A DNA stretch of 64,000 nucleotides, taken from positions 13,446,947 through 13,510,946 of the forward strand of contig CP154957.1 in NCBI GenBank assembly GCA_039621445.1, read 5' to 3'. A program made the translations under genes and the position numbers. Origin of the DNA: Euglena gracilis. Taxonomy: Eukaryota; Euglenida; Euglenophyceae; Euglenales. Below, one piece after another: positions 37,061 through 48,900 of the stretch; within the stretch, counting starts at the first letter, position 1; each line of letters begins with the position of its first letter. Under the pieces are notes generated by a model. That model saw only the letters and a list, made by a program, of their open reading frames with translations. It was not told where the DNA came from and did not search any database.

Positions 37061-40000
37061 CTGCTGCTGGCCATGCCCCCCAACACACACCCCGCGCCGC
37101 CCCCACTCCGCCGGATGTCAGCTCCATCGCCCCCATTTCCCCTCCAAGGCAGAGCCGCCGTATGAGTGCCACTGCCCCCCGGTACCCACCAGCCACCACT
37201 TCAGTGATGACCGCAACGGCCTTCCCCACGTCCTCCCCAGGGCTCCTCTTCATTTGCATACCAGCTGGCTGGCCATTGCGATTTCCCAGCATAGTGTCCA
37301 AAAGCCCCCGATCAGGTGCATTATATGTGTGCCTGCCCTGCTCGTTGGTGTGCTTCCACTATAACAGTTTTTGTGAACGTGCTTTTATTTGTCTGCCACC
37401 TCAAGGGGTCTCTGTCAGGGTTCGATATAAGAAGGGTGTCACAGCTTTAGGTGGCGGGGTGCCACCCTCCTTTGTGAGGGACAAAAATCTTTCACTTTGG
37501 CCGGCTCACTGGGACCCCCCCTGAACCCCCCATCCGCTTTTACGTGCGTATGTATGTATGTACGATGTATGTATGTATGTATGCATGTATGTATGCATGT
37601 GTGCATGTATGTATGTATGCATGCATGTATGTATGAATGTATGTATGTATGTATGTATGTATGTATGTATGTATGTATGTATGTATGTATGTATGTATGT
37701 ATGTATGTATGTATGTACCCGCGCCCCCCCCCCCCGGGCAATTGACGCCCCCGGGCAATTGACGCCTCTGGGCAATTGACGCCCCCGGGCAAATGTCACC
37801 CCTGGCTGTGCCGGCCAATTTGTCACCCCAGGAAATTGTCACCCCCTTCCGTGCTGCCCAATTTGTCACCCCCCGTTTGTAGTATTGCATTGTGAACTTT
37901 CTTTTCGCCGCATGACTCGATTGATCTTTTATTTCGTTACAACGCGCTGAGAACTTTCGCATACCAAACGCTCTGCACAATATCACGACCATAGCTGCAT
38001 TTTTCCTGTGTTTATTTGTGTTTCAGATGGTGTTCTTGATCATTTCGTTCAAATGTGGCTTACATGGGTGGGCAATTGACGCCCCTGGGCAATTGACGCC
38101 CCCGGGCAATTGTCACCCCCCTCTGTGCCGGCCAAATTGTCACCCCGGGAAATTGTCACCCCCCTCCGTGCTGCCCAATTTGTCACGCGACAATTGCCCA
38201 GGTGGGGGGGGGCGGGTATGTATGTATGTATGTATGTATGTATGTATGTATGTATGTATGTATGTATGTATGCATGTATGCATGTATGTATGTATGTATG
38301 TATGTATGTATGTATGTATGTATGTATGTATGTATGTATGTATGTATGTATGTATGTATGTATGTATGTATGTATGCATGTGTGCAGACATGCATGCATG
38401 CATCCATGCATTAGGGTCCCAGCCAGTACCGGCTAATTTGACAAGACATTCTCCTGGGACGAGAATTGCCCTGACCCCTCCACAGCCCGTACCGCGGCTT
38501 CCGCGACGCTCCGCGGGCGGCGCGGCCGTCGTTCGTGGTGTGCCGCCCGGACTCCCACAACCGCAAGGACTCCCCGGCGAAGGAGGTGGCTGCAGCCAAG
38601 AGGGTCCACACCCAGCGGTGGAATGTGTCCAACGCCCCCATCGACATTTTCAAGAGTCGAAATTGGAGGGTGTGAGGAATGGCGGTCAACGGTAATCTGG
38701 CGTCACGATGTCAATTTTCAGTCACAAACTTCACCGCAGGACAATGATGGGCCAGTGGTGGTCGTTGTTTACGAGTGCAAAATTCCTGCTGAGGCGATGA
38801 CCAGATGTTTTGTTTGTTTGGACAACCAGGATATGAGGCAGTGGTTGATAGTTCTGTGTTTGCACACCCCGGCCACAAAAGCTGGTGGACCATCTTGTTG
38901 TCAGCACGGCGGAAGCGGCCTCTTGCTTTTACGTAACTGGCAGGACACTCTGCCAACGTTCACAATTCGGGTTCACAGCTCCGCTTGCCCGGCTGATATG
39001 GATCTCGTTGAGACCAGCCCCTCAGCCCAGCCAAGCTGAGATACTCCCATTGGCATGTAGCCATTACAGTTGCCCTCCCCCCCATACGTCAAACTGAATC
39101 GAGTCCACTCGTTCATTGGCTCGCCCCGCCGACCACCCCACGCTCCTGTAAATATCTGTTTGCTGTAATTAGCTCGACGCAGCGGTGCCGCCTCAATCCC
39201 CCTGACCCCACCGAAGCGGATGCCTCCCATCGCACGCCACTTACGCATGCACCTTACACCTGCTTATGCCTGCTTACGTATGACTTTTCCCCAGCAGTGA
39301 GTGGTTGCTGAAGGGACATTCTCTTTTGCAGCAGACCTTTCGTGTGATGGGGTCGAGCTGCCTCAAGCTCAACAAGAATTTCTGAAACCCAGCACCGCGG
39401 TGACACCCCACCCCCACTTCCCATCTGTCTCTGGCTTTTTTTGCTGGCATTATCTTTCCAAAGGAATTTTCCTTGCCCAATCGGTGGGGGGTGAACGGCT
39501 TAAGCTCTACAGCCATCACATGGCAGCACAGGTGTGCTTTCTTTCCCCACAGCCCGGCTCCCACTCCCCCCAGTGGCCTCCCACCGGCCTCCGCCATGCC
39601 AGCCTCCCTGCCAGAGCAGGCCAAGGTGTGATGGGGACAGGTCGGGTGCCGGTGTGGTCGGTGTCGAGGTGGTGGGTTGCGTGCAGTGCGGGCACGGGCG
39701 CCAATTCCTCAGACCAGCTCCAGCGACGGTTTGGCTGAAACAATAGCCGCAGCCAGGAGGGACAAATGCCACACCCCCAAGAGGGACACATGCCACACCC
39801 CCAAGAGGGACAATTGCCACACCCCAAGAGGGACAAATTCCACACCCCGTCCGTGGTAGCAGCCACAGGAAACTGAGCGATCCTCAGTTTCCCAAGTTGT
39901 AGGGCGATGCACCCCATCCCCTATTCTTCACAGAAGGAACATGCAGAAAGGAGCGTCCGGTGCCTCCATTTTTTTTTATTTCTTTCGGGGTATGAAAATT

Positions 40001-43000
40001 TACTTGGCATTTGGCCCAGTCGTCAGACTGAATGGCATGTTATATCAGGGTGAAAAGCTCTGTGTCAACCACATTTAGTCTGTTGGTGTTTTGTTTGGTC
40101 AGGAAGTGTGAGTGGATGATGGGTATGACATGAAATTGCACATACAGCTGCAAAGTTGTGGCTCCCCCACTCCCCGAAACAGGTGCAGTAGAGTATACCC
40201 CCCCCCCTATGTCCAACGACCCCCTTATGTCCAACGACCACCGCCCCCCCCCCATGGTCGAAGGACACTTGTTTGGAGGTTTGGCCAGATTTTTGGGATT
40301 TTCGATTCCAAAATTGGACAAAAAAATCGGCCAGTACCATTCTGGCACTTTTTGTGGGGGGGGGGGGCAAAGATTTGTATCAACCCATCTCCCTGGGCGC
40401 ATAGACAAGGGAGGGAAGAGGCAAATAATAATAATTTGATGAATGCATGTCTGGGAGGACCTTCAAATACGGGGGGCCGTCTCTTGTTTCCCGTGTGAGG
40501 CAGTAGGAAAGTTCAGCCCCCATTTCCAACAGCTAGCCCTGTTGTTGTTTGTTGTTTTCTGTTTCTGTTTACCTGGGTTTATACGTTACCAGAGCCCTGA
40601 GACTGAAGAAGGTTGCGCAAAACCCATAAGGGAGTTTCAGTTTGATATGCTGTGAACCGTTGCACCCATCCTAAACTTGCAGTCAACAAAAGATGTCTCG
40701 AGCCACTGGCTGAGGTGTTTCTTTCCTGGTTTCAAAATGGAAATTGAAAAAAAATAGAAAAATGAAACGTGTTTAAAAGTTTAAATATGTATTATTTAAA
40801 CCTGGGAAAGCCTCCCCAGAAAGCTGTCCTCTGTACCCACTGACTTATCCTTGTAGGGGCTTGTCACCTACCCATGTGCACGCTGACTTGTCACCTGTTA
40901 ATGCTTTGTTGAAAAAGACCCAAATACAAAACCCACAAATATAAAAAAACCCCTGGGGGATAGCCGCCCCCCCCCCATGGAAACGCTGAGGTGCGAGACG
41001 TGAAATACCCCACCAATTTCATCATTTTGTGACATTTTTAGGTCATGAGTTTGACACTTTTTATCCAAAAAATGGTTATCGCTTGTAATTTTGCCTAAAA
41101 AAATTGGTGAAATTTGGGCAAAAAGGGGGGTAAATTTGCATATATGCTTTTGGTCATGGAAGTTTGATTTGATTTGCTCAAAAAATGTAACCCCCCCTCA
41201 GGGCGTTGAAACTTCCGCCTAAACATAAAACCGGGGGGGTGGGGGGTTCCATTTTTTTCGGGTTCTGCTGCATTTTTGGATTTTTGTGTTGGATGGGGGT
41301 AAAAAAAAACTGGGCCAGAAATGGGGAGGTGAATTTTCTGTGGCTTTTTTATAAAAAAAACTGGTTGTGGGAGTTCACATGACAACCACTGTATTTGCCC
41401 ACATGTTCAAGGCATTTGGCCTCCCCTGCTGTCCTTGCCAATGTGGCTGAAGCCAACCTCTGGAGGGGGTAGGCATTGGATGAATTATATTTTTGGTGGA
41501 AGTTCAAACAATGAGATTGCATTTGTTCCCTCGGGATAGGCAACCGCCATTGTATTTGACCTCTTCTGCACCACAGGCCTCTCTGGCAGCCATTCTGGGG
41601 CTGGCGGTGGTGATGTACCTGTCCGCTGCTGCGGAGCCCTACAGGCGACTCTGGGTCAGAGGGCTGGCACGACCTGCAGCCCAGAGCCACCCTGGGGGTT
41701 TCCTTCGATGGGTATAGGCGACCAGCCTGGACAGATGGGGCTATGTGATATTAATGGGATTATGTGGTCTCTCCCCCTCCAAAAATGATGAGGCACCACA
41801 TGGCCCAACCCCCGGGTTGGTAAAAAGAGCCTGCCCACCTCAGCTCTCAAGGAAGGGGTTTGGCGCATCCTCCTTCCTTTCACACCACCCCCCTGCCCAC
41901 GGCTCCTGTCATGACCCCTGTGGTCCGGTCGACGCCAGCGGTGTATCCCACCCACCAGGTCTGCCGCAGGGGTCCAACCCACCAGTCCCCACATGTTGAA
42001 CACAGTAAACTGTGGACAATCATTGTCATACAGCTTCAGCTTGCCCTGTGTGTCTGTGCCTCGGGTCTGTGTTTCTGAGACCATTCACTCTGGGGAACTG
42101 CTGTCTGAGAACGCAGGGGGTTTCTGGCTTCGTGTTGGTCTGGCTTTTTGCCATAGGCGGCACCCACCAATCGGCCGATCGTGACCCATCACTAGACCAT
42201 ATTCTGAATGTCTATTGGTTCCAAGCAATCAACTGTGTGGACATTGCCCTTGGCTTACCAATCTCCTCAGGTGCGTGCACATCTGAGGGGCAACGTCCCT
42301 GGTGCCCAGGCATTAAGAACAGCCCTGCAGGTGTTGATCAAACGTTCATTTCCTTCGACGTTGTTTTTTTTTAATTTTTTTAAGCACCGGTTTTTTTTTT
42401 GAGATTGCAGACAAAAGGTTTTTTTTTGAATTCCTGTTCGTTTTAAGTCAGCAAACAAATCAATGAAATTTAAATGCCTTTCCTCTGTGTGAACACCTGC
42501 CCGTTTGTGTCCTCACCTCCTAGACCGATCAACACTTTTCAGGTCCAAGACGGCCGATAAATATAGAGAAAATTTTAAAGGGCAGAAATGATTGTCTCCA
42601 CAAAACCCTGAATCTGACAAATTTTTCAGGGCCAACCATGATGCCTGGGGCTCTTTGGGATCTTTTGGGGGGGTCTGATTTCAACGCGCAATTTTTTGAT
42701 TCCTTTGACCTCCCCCCTACCAACAACTCCGATCAGTCAAAGGCCGATAACCCCCAAGGCCATTTTACCAACTGCTGGGTGTCTAAACGTCGCATAGATC
42801 AGTTACATTTGTCCTCCCCCCAGGGCTCAGGTGGACAAAGGGTGGACCCGGGGGGGGGGGCAGGCCGAGTGGGTCTCTGGATTTTCCCCTCTATTTTCGG
42901 TGTGAAGTGCCGAAAACAATCTTGGATCCAAAATTTGACCCCCCAAAAAGCGGGTCCCCTACATCCCCCTCCCCCCTGGACCACCTTCCTGGTCTAAAAT

Positions 43001-44786
43001 AATCCAAACGATCCATTTGTCTGTTCACACACCCGCGCATCCACACACACGCACGCACACACGCACACGCACACACACACGCACACACACACACAGAGTT
43101 TCAACAAGAGGATACAGGGGAACTCAGATCTTGACAAGTAGACGGGGTCAACTGAACAATACGAATCGAGAGCAACGCTGAAGCCATCCAGTGCCTTCCA
43201 AGGAGTGTTGTTGTGGCATTTTGCCTTTCAGGGAGTCCCCCCTGTCACTGGCCATGTCCCCATCAATTCCAGCACCTCCGTCAGCTTCGGGGTCGCCAGC
43301 GGAGCTGTGCTGGCCGTCGTGTGCATCTGCCTCGTGTCGGTGTGTTGCTGCCCCGCCTTCTATAGAAACCGTATGATGCAGTCAGATTTTGAATTCCCCC
43401 CCACATCACCTCTCCCCCACTGAAAAAGACAAACCAGGAAGTGTGTCGGTGGAACACAGTTCCCAGCTCAAAAACATCCACCACATAATATTTTTTTTGA
43501 GAAACGTTTGGTCGCACAGAGATGAAAGATCTGCAACTGTTTTGATTGACCCCCAAATGACCCAGTTGGACCTTTGCCCCCAACAGTGCTCAATTAAACC
43601 CCCCCAATTAAAAGCCCCTCCACCCAAATAACAACCCCCCCAAATGGAAGCCCCCCCCCTCGACCAAAAATTCAAATAACAGCACCCCCCCCCGACCAAG
43701 CCAGCCGACAAAGTTGACCAAAAATTTTCCGAAAATTGGTGAAAAACTCGAAAAATCTCCACAAAAACAGGTCGACATTGGGATCAAAACTGATATCTGG
43801 TATCCTTGAAACATGGCCTATCCACCCAAAACTCGAAACAATGCGTCTTGCAAATCTTTGAAGTTGGACCCCGTGCAATTCCCGGATCGGCCGCCGGCCG
43901 AAGGGATTTCCGTTAGACAAAGGGTACCCAATTAGAAGCCCCCCCCCCCGGGTTTTCCGCAGAGTGACCGAATAGTAGCCTCGGGGGGCTTCTAATTGGA
44001 GGGGGGGTTTACCTGGCGGGGGCAGGGGGGGGGCAAGCCAAAAGATAGTTTCAGTATCCTTGCCCCTCGCGAGTAACTGGGGGTTATTGTTTTGAAAGAT
44101 TGGTGGAAGTATATGATAGCGGCCAATGTGGAATGTGGCAGGCCCTGACCAGGCTTCTTTTTATATATTGGGAAGACCCCCCACCCCGGGCTGAGGGGGG
44201 GGGGTGAGTGTGCCTCGAGCTGGAGGCGCCAGTATGGATCCGGGCGCGAAGCACCGTAAATTTTTGGGTGCTTCCCTCAAACGACCCGACATTCGACGAG
44301 GGTTCCCCCCCCCCGGGGTCTTGAGAAGAACCCTGGTGCTGACAAACAGTAAGTGAGTTGCGGATGGTCAGCAGGCAGGGATAAGGATCCAAGGATGGCA
44401 ATCTCTTGGAGGGATGGATCTCTTGAACGGGCGTTGGAAAGACAACATAGAATTCAACCCGAGCTTTTCAATGCTGCATTCCAGCGGGCAATCCCCGGAT
44501 GTCACTGTATTGCTGTGACGTCAGGCGAGGTCACGTGGTCGTTTCCCCGCAGGGCCGGTTCCGGGCCCCCGTGGCAGCGCCTCCAACGCCGAAGGCGGCG
44601 CCCTTCGAGACCCGGGCCAAGAGCCACTGGTCGTGGCGCAAGTACCGCGACCAGTACGGGCCGTATGGGGAGTGGGAGTCGCTCGTCAACTACTTCCAGC
44701 GGCTCACCCCGGACCCGGCCAGCTTTGTGAACCGCGCCCGCAGCCCCGCCCCGATGCCTGTCGGCCTCGTTGGGGGCCTGGTTTGA
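33165..44786 (+). CDS. unrecognised protein with two hydrophobic segments (start unknown)
   Basis: Exons in order: 33165-33263 (YAEADEEQAADYAALHVPGF), 33513-~33630 (ASAALEALQRLLRRRAARS), possible Pro-rich exons near 35150-35330, 35690-35890, 36060-36190 and 37090-37230, then 38486-~38669 (PYRGFRDAP, FVVCRPDSHNRKDSP, QRWNVSNAPIDIF), 39553-39625, 41577-41653, 41901-41958, 42271-42330, 43232-43370, 44553-44786. Splices from 39625 to 43232 agree in phase: GT-AG except 41654-41900, which is CAG/CTG. Hydrophobic segments are ASLAAILGLAVVMYLSAAA and FGVASGAVLAVVCICLVSVC. The last exon codes FETRAKSHWSWRKYRDQYG, ESLVNYFQRLTPDPASF and ends VGLVGGLV and TGA. The family was not recognised. The join from 43370 to 44553 is out of phase, so an exon or splice is missing there, and 33-37 kb may belong to another gene. 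Confidence 0.5.
33264..33512 (+). mobile_element. element of the 'GGGAATCCCC' family acting as a GT-AG intron
   Basis: The whole intron (GTGATCCCCGC...CCCCCCCAG) is a relative of 20966-21270 and 47505-47700, sharing 'atccccgcaac', 'ggcgccaatt' and 'ttcggcgccgaagg'. The join gives HVPGFP/AFPSSPASA in frame. Imperfect repeats GGCTTTCCG and GCCTTCCCG lie at the two exon edges. It also holds a (GTGTGACAG)n run at 33395-33475. Confidence 0.6.
33684..33990 (+). mobile_element. dispersed element, family 'GGCATCCCC', uninterrupted copy
   Basis: It starts GGGGATGCCCAAAAAGCGGTG and ends in 'agcggtgccccagcg' units. It contains GTCACAAC at 33833-33840, the site that is interrupted by the 1.5-kb element in the 7.6-9.4 kb copy. 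Confidence 0.7.
34020..34750. other. AT-rich stretch without recognised features
   Basis: Ordinary mixed sequence with no coding signal that stands out and no clear repeat. Probably intron. Confidence 0.4.
36743..37062. repeat. (GAT)n/(GAC)n/(GGT)n trinucleotide tract
   Basis: About 320 bp of GAT, GAC and GGT units, open in several frames on both strands (poly-Asp/Gly, poly-His). It precedes a possible Pro/Ser-rich exon at 37090; whether any of it is translated cannot be told. Confidence 0.9.
37419..37445. mobile_element. left end of a 'GGTTCGATATA' family copy
   Basis: CAGGGTTCGATATAAGAAGG followed by 'tttaggtggcggggtgcc', as at 15161. A matching right end was not found; the neighbouring TATG arrays may have broken the copy. 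Confidence 0.5.
37547..38405. repeat. paired (TATG)n arrays with duplicated GGGCAATTGACGCC blocks
   Basis: TATG arrays at 37547-37716 and 38214-38405 each adjoin a block of 'gggcaattgacgcccc' and 'aattgtcaccccc' units (37735-37875 and 38070-38210). The two blocks are direct repeats of about 140 bp separated by about 190 bp of unique sequence. Confidence 0.85.
39755..39850. repeat. 24-bp tandem repeat
   Basis: About four copies of 'gccacacccccaagagggac' plus spacer, in the intron after exon 39553-39625. Confidence 0.85.
40206..40265. mobile_element. fragment of the 'CTTGTCCAACGACC' family
   Basis: Two copies of 'atgtccaacgacc' and an inverted 'ggtcgaaggacac' within 60 bp. Only terminal pieces remain. 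Confidence 0.5.
41654..41900 (+). other. nonconventional intron in the membrane-protein gene
   Basis: It starts GGT-CAGAGGGCTGG and ends CACCCCCCTG-CCCAC. CAG at +4 and CTG at -8 pair with further G-C pairs. The join CTC TG/G GCT CCT gives RRLWAPVMTPVV in frame. The next introns in this gene are GT-AG. Confidence 0.65.
43585..44020. mobile_element. TIR element with AAACCCCCCC...CAATTAGAAGCCCC ends
   Basis: AAACCCCCCCAATTAAAAGCCC at the left and its inverse GGGGCTTCTAATTGGAGGGG... at the right. A nested palindrome of the same ends lies at 43928-44010. It sits between exons 43370 and 44553. Confidence 0.55.
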
Positions 44787-45958
44787 GGCGCGGTGGGCGG
44801 CCGTTTGTCATATACCTCCCCCCAACTCAATAGTCCCCCCAATTGCTTGGCTCCGTCCTCTGTTGGAAATATATCTGCCATAATTTTTTCTTGGAAGGTT
44901 CACAAGGAATGTTAGGTATTGCAATTCCCATGTGGTCATGTCATTCTATCTTTACGCTCTACACCCCCATGTCCAGCTGTCAAATGCCAACTGGCACATT
45001 TGTGACATAAGCGATTGTTGGAAGGACCTGCATTTTGCTGGGGCTCCCTCTTGTACACCCAAATTCATTTGCAGCAACTGCTTTCAAGCATCAGATCAGC
45101 ATATATGTATATGTGCACCACCAGGCACACCAGGAATGCTTGGTCTGCAAGAAAGCATTGCCATTAGTAAAATTCTTTCGGCAGTCTCCATGAGTTGCCG
45201 TTCTTCAGACTTAATTTTGAGGATGATGCAAATTTCCTGTGCAGATTCCTTGCAGCTGGCAAAAGTCATGGAAACTCAACTCCAACCCCCTGGTCAAAGT
45301 TTCTGTATTATTTCATTTTTGACGATTTTGAAAACAGCAAGCACAAAATGATAGTGCATCACATGAAGTAATAAACTGGTTTCACAATAAAGAAAAGTTA
45401 TTTCTTTTTATTGTGAAAGGAAACAATTCCTTCCACAGAAAAGCCACACAAATACATAAACACTGCTTTGTGATCCCGCTGAGGGAATGTTTGCTTTCAG
45501 AGTGCAAGCAATTCATTTGTTCATTCATTCATTCGTTAAACCCCGCCCCAATATATAAGACCCCGAGTCTACTTTTTGGGTCCGCTGCTGAAAATCCCAA
45601 GGGGGGGGGTCTTATTTGGGGGGGGGGGGTATTATTTTGGTTTTTTGCTGAAAAATTCGGCCCAAAAAAGCCTTCCCACAGGAGGTCCAAAATAGGTCCA
45701 AAAAAAGAGCAATTCACAGGAATGAGCAAAAATTGTCTCAAAAATCCCAATTTTCACATTTGAACATTTGTCAAAAACCAAAATAAAATTGGGCAAAAAA
45801 CCACCCCTTTTAGGGCATTTTCACATTTTGGGGGGTCGGGTTTTTGGATTTTTGCTGAAAATCGGCAGGGTCTTTTGGGGAGGGAGGGGTCTCCGGGGGG
45901 GGGGGGGGGGATTGGTGTTTGGGAGGGGGGATGCAGTTTGGCGTGGCGGTGCCCCAAC
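44787..45958. other. intergenic region
   Basis: Follows the stop at 44786. It includes an AT-balanced stretch (44930-45350) open on both strands without exon-like composition, and G-rich fold-back sequence at 45540-45640 and 45830-45920. The promoter of the next gene may be here, but no motif is recognisable. Confidence 0.4.
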
Positions 45959-48900
45959 ATGAAGCGCCGGCTGTGCCTCCAGGACATGCTCAAGAAGGGC
46001 CGCGCGATGCTCAGCGCCTCGGTGGAGCGCTGCGACGCCGTCCCCAACGTGGTGTATGGCGATGCTCGGGGTAGTGTGGACAGCAAACATGGAAACACTT
46101 ATTGGAGATTTGCGTGCCTGCACACATGCAGACACGCGCGCGCACATCACATACAGACACACACATACAGACACACACATACACACATACACACACAGAC
46201 ACGCACATACAGACACACACATGCAGACGCACACACACACACAGACACACACATATACACATACACACACATGCACACGCTCATACATACAGACACACAC
46301 ATACACACACTCACATATGCAGACACAGCACACACGTACGCACATATATGTACACACGCTCACACCTCTTCATGAACATGAAAGAGCAGCAGCTTCTTTT
46401 TTCCCCCTCGTGTCCAAAAACTCAGAGAAAATCAAAAATTGTAAAGAATGAAAACAGCTGATTTCCACTCTGTCTCATTTTTTGGATATTTTGAACGTTT
46501 TGGAGCAGCTGCGGCCAACGCTACACCAGGAACCAGTGCAAAACCCACACAGCCCCGCCCCCGCCCCCCTCGTGGCCCTGCAGGAAGAGCCCGCGTTCCG
46601 GAAGTGGGTGGAGGCCAGAGAGCTTTTTAACGGCACATCGTGGGCGGGGAAGGGTTCTCCGCCCCGGGGCGAGTGGGTAGTGGGCCCCAGGGTCACCTAT
46701 TTTTGTGACTAACCGCCAACAGGAATTTACTCGAGCCCCCCGGGTCTGGGTCCAGGGAGGGGAACACAGCCGCGTTTTTCAGGGGGGGTTCGATTTTTCT
46801 GCGTGTTTTTTTGCATTTTTTTTCCACGCCTTCTTGCGGCACGTTTTTCGAGGTCCCATTGTGGAAACTGGGGGAACTGCTGGGTCGATCTCTCCAGGCT
46901 CTGGGAAAAAAAAACACCTCTGGCAGGGACAGTGACCGGGAGCCTCTTCGAGGAGGTGTGCCCCAAGACGCAGGCGTTCATCGTGCTGCTGTTCCGCTCC
47001 GGCCCGGGCGGCCCCCGCTGCCGGCTTTGGGGGTTGCAGCTTCAGCGCCATCGGCCAGCCGCGCTGGTCTTCCCCTCCCTGGCGGGTCCCCCGGCCCCCC
47101 CCCACCAATCCCACCCTACCGCCAAGGCGCTGGAATGTGTTTGGACGATTGTGCGCATGTTTGTTCCAGGGACTCCCTCACACAACCTCCTGTGCCCCCT
47201 CCCCGTGCTGACCACCAAAATGGATGCCATTTTCTGCCCTGTGGGGGTTGGTATCTTAGGCGATGGAGTCCGTAGTTATCGCATCTGGTGCAAAATGGCA
47301 GATCTATGGATGCTTTTTTTCATTTTGTTGGTGCATGGTCATTTAGCCACTTTCAAAAGATTCTCCGACCTGATCTCTGAAAAGGCGGCTGCGACACGGC
47401 AAAGCGGTTTGGGGGGGTGTCGAAGAGGAAACCTGGTTATCTTCTGACCAGATGGGCTGCTGGGCTGAAGCGCTGCAAATGGCTATGGACCCCCCTCCCC
47501 CGGGCTGCACGGGAATCCCCGCAACCCTGTGGGTGGTCGACCCCCCCACCCCCATCCTGGTGGGGGGGGGGGGGGGGGGGCGGGGGGGGGGGGGTGATCC
47601 GAACCCCCCCCCCCACACCAGGCCGTCTTGTATTTCGGCGGCGCCAATTTTCAGGCCAAAATTCTCCATCGGCGCTGAAGGAATTCTCTTTACGCGGGTG
47701 CTGTGGGTCGACCCCCAGGGTATTAAATGAGCGGTGTTTTTTGCGGGGGGGAGCAGACCCCCCCCTCCCCCTTCGACTTCGGACCGGGGCAGGACCCCCG
47801 AGCTCCCCAAACATTTTTTCGGTGCGAAAAAAAAAATTGCACAAGGGGGGTCCGACCCCCCTCCCCTCCGGCCCCGGCCCCGGCCCCAGCCCCAGGGGCT
47901 GCCGGGGCGGCCCGGCGGGCGGCTTCCAGCGCCGGGACATGCAGCAGGAGGTGGCGGAGTTCGCCCGGGAGGCGGACGACCGCATCGCAGCGCCCAGGAC
48001 CAACGGGAGGAGGCGGGGGGGAGGTGGGGGCTGGCAGCCGTTTGATAGGGACCAGAATCAGTACAAGGCCATCTTGGTTGAAAATGGGTTGTTTGGCAAT
48101 TTTTGCTGATTTTTGCGACTTGTTGCAGTTCAATTTCTTCCGGCTCAGTTCGACCCAGTTCGGACACTCCGGTCTTGTGACCACAATGGAGGAAGGGGGG
48201 GCAGCGATAAACGACACCAGGTTCCACAAAAACTGTGGACAAAAAGGCGGTAAACGTGAGTAAATTTGAAGGTCAGGGAATCGACGAGTAAATTCACTTC
48301 CGAGACAGACAGAGATTGATTGAAACTCATTGGAATTTGGAATCCAGAAAGCAGAAGACAAGGCGTTCTTTGAACATTGAGCAGGACGTTGCTTAATGAC
48401 CCCCAACAAGCTTTTGGTCTCCACACCCCAGAAAAAAATTCGGAAGGTTGAATTGATGTTTTTTTAACGATCTTTTCGAAGTTTTTTTTTGGTGTGCTTG
48501 CGGTTTTGTGCCTGGTCACTTGGTTGGTTTCTTTTGATGCCCCTCCTTGGGGAGCCTCCCCACGCGGCCAGGTCGGCCCAGGATGCACCCCCCTGTTGGC
48601 CTCGGACCCCTGGAGTCCTGGGTCTACTGATTCCCTCCCCCCCCCCCTTGTCCAACAACCACTGATGTTCGCCTCCAGCCGGGGGGGGGGGGGGTCGTTA
48701 GACAAAAGAGTTGGACCCCAAATCGACGACAGATTGCGGCCACAGGTGGGGGGTGTATGGCAATTTTGCGCTGTTTTTTTTTACCATTCTTGTCATTTTT
48801 GGGGGGGCCACTTGTGGTCATTTTGGCCATTTTAGGGCACTTTTTGCCGTTTTTGGCCATTATTGCGTCTTTTTTCACCATTTTTTTTTGGCCATTCATG

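Noticed and set aside
36568-37301. Poly-His, poly-Ser and poly-Asp frames over the GAT/GGT tract
   Set aside because: Trinucleotide repeat; every frame is open on both strands.
37547-38405. CRISPR-like array of repeats
   Set aside because: Simple TATG and GGGCAATTGACGCC repeats without unique spacers, in a eukaryotic context.
38623-39039. 138-codon plus-strand frame after exon 38486-38669
   Set aside because: It uses a different frame from the convincing exon it overlaps and reads into ordinary intron sequence.
39100-39240. tRNA or other structured RNA gene
   Set aside because: No cloverleaf with conserved arms could be drawn; no tRNA or rRNA signal seen anywhere in the window.
44932-45351. 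139-codon plus-strand frame and an overlapping minus-strand frame
   Set aside because: No exon-like GC content, no family resemblance, and both strands open; probably chance between two genes.
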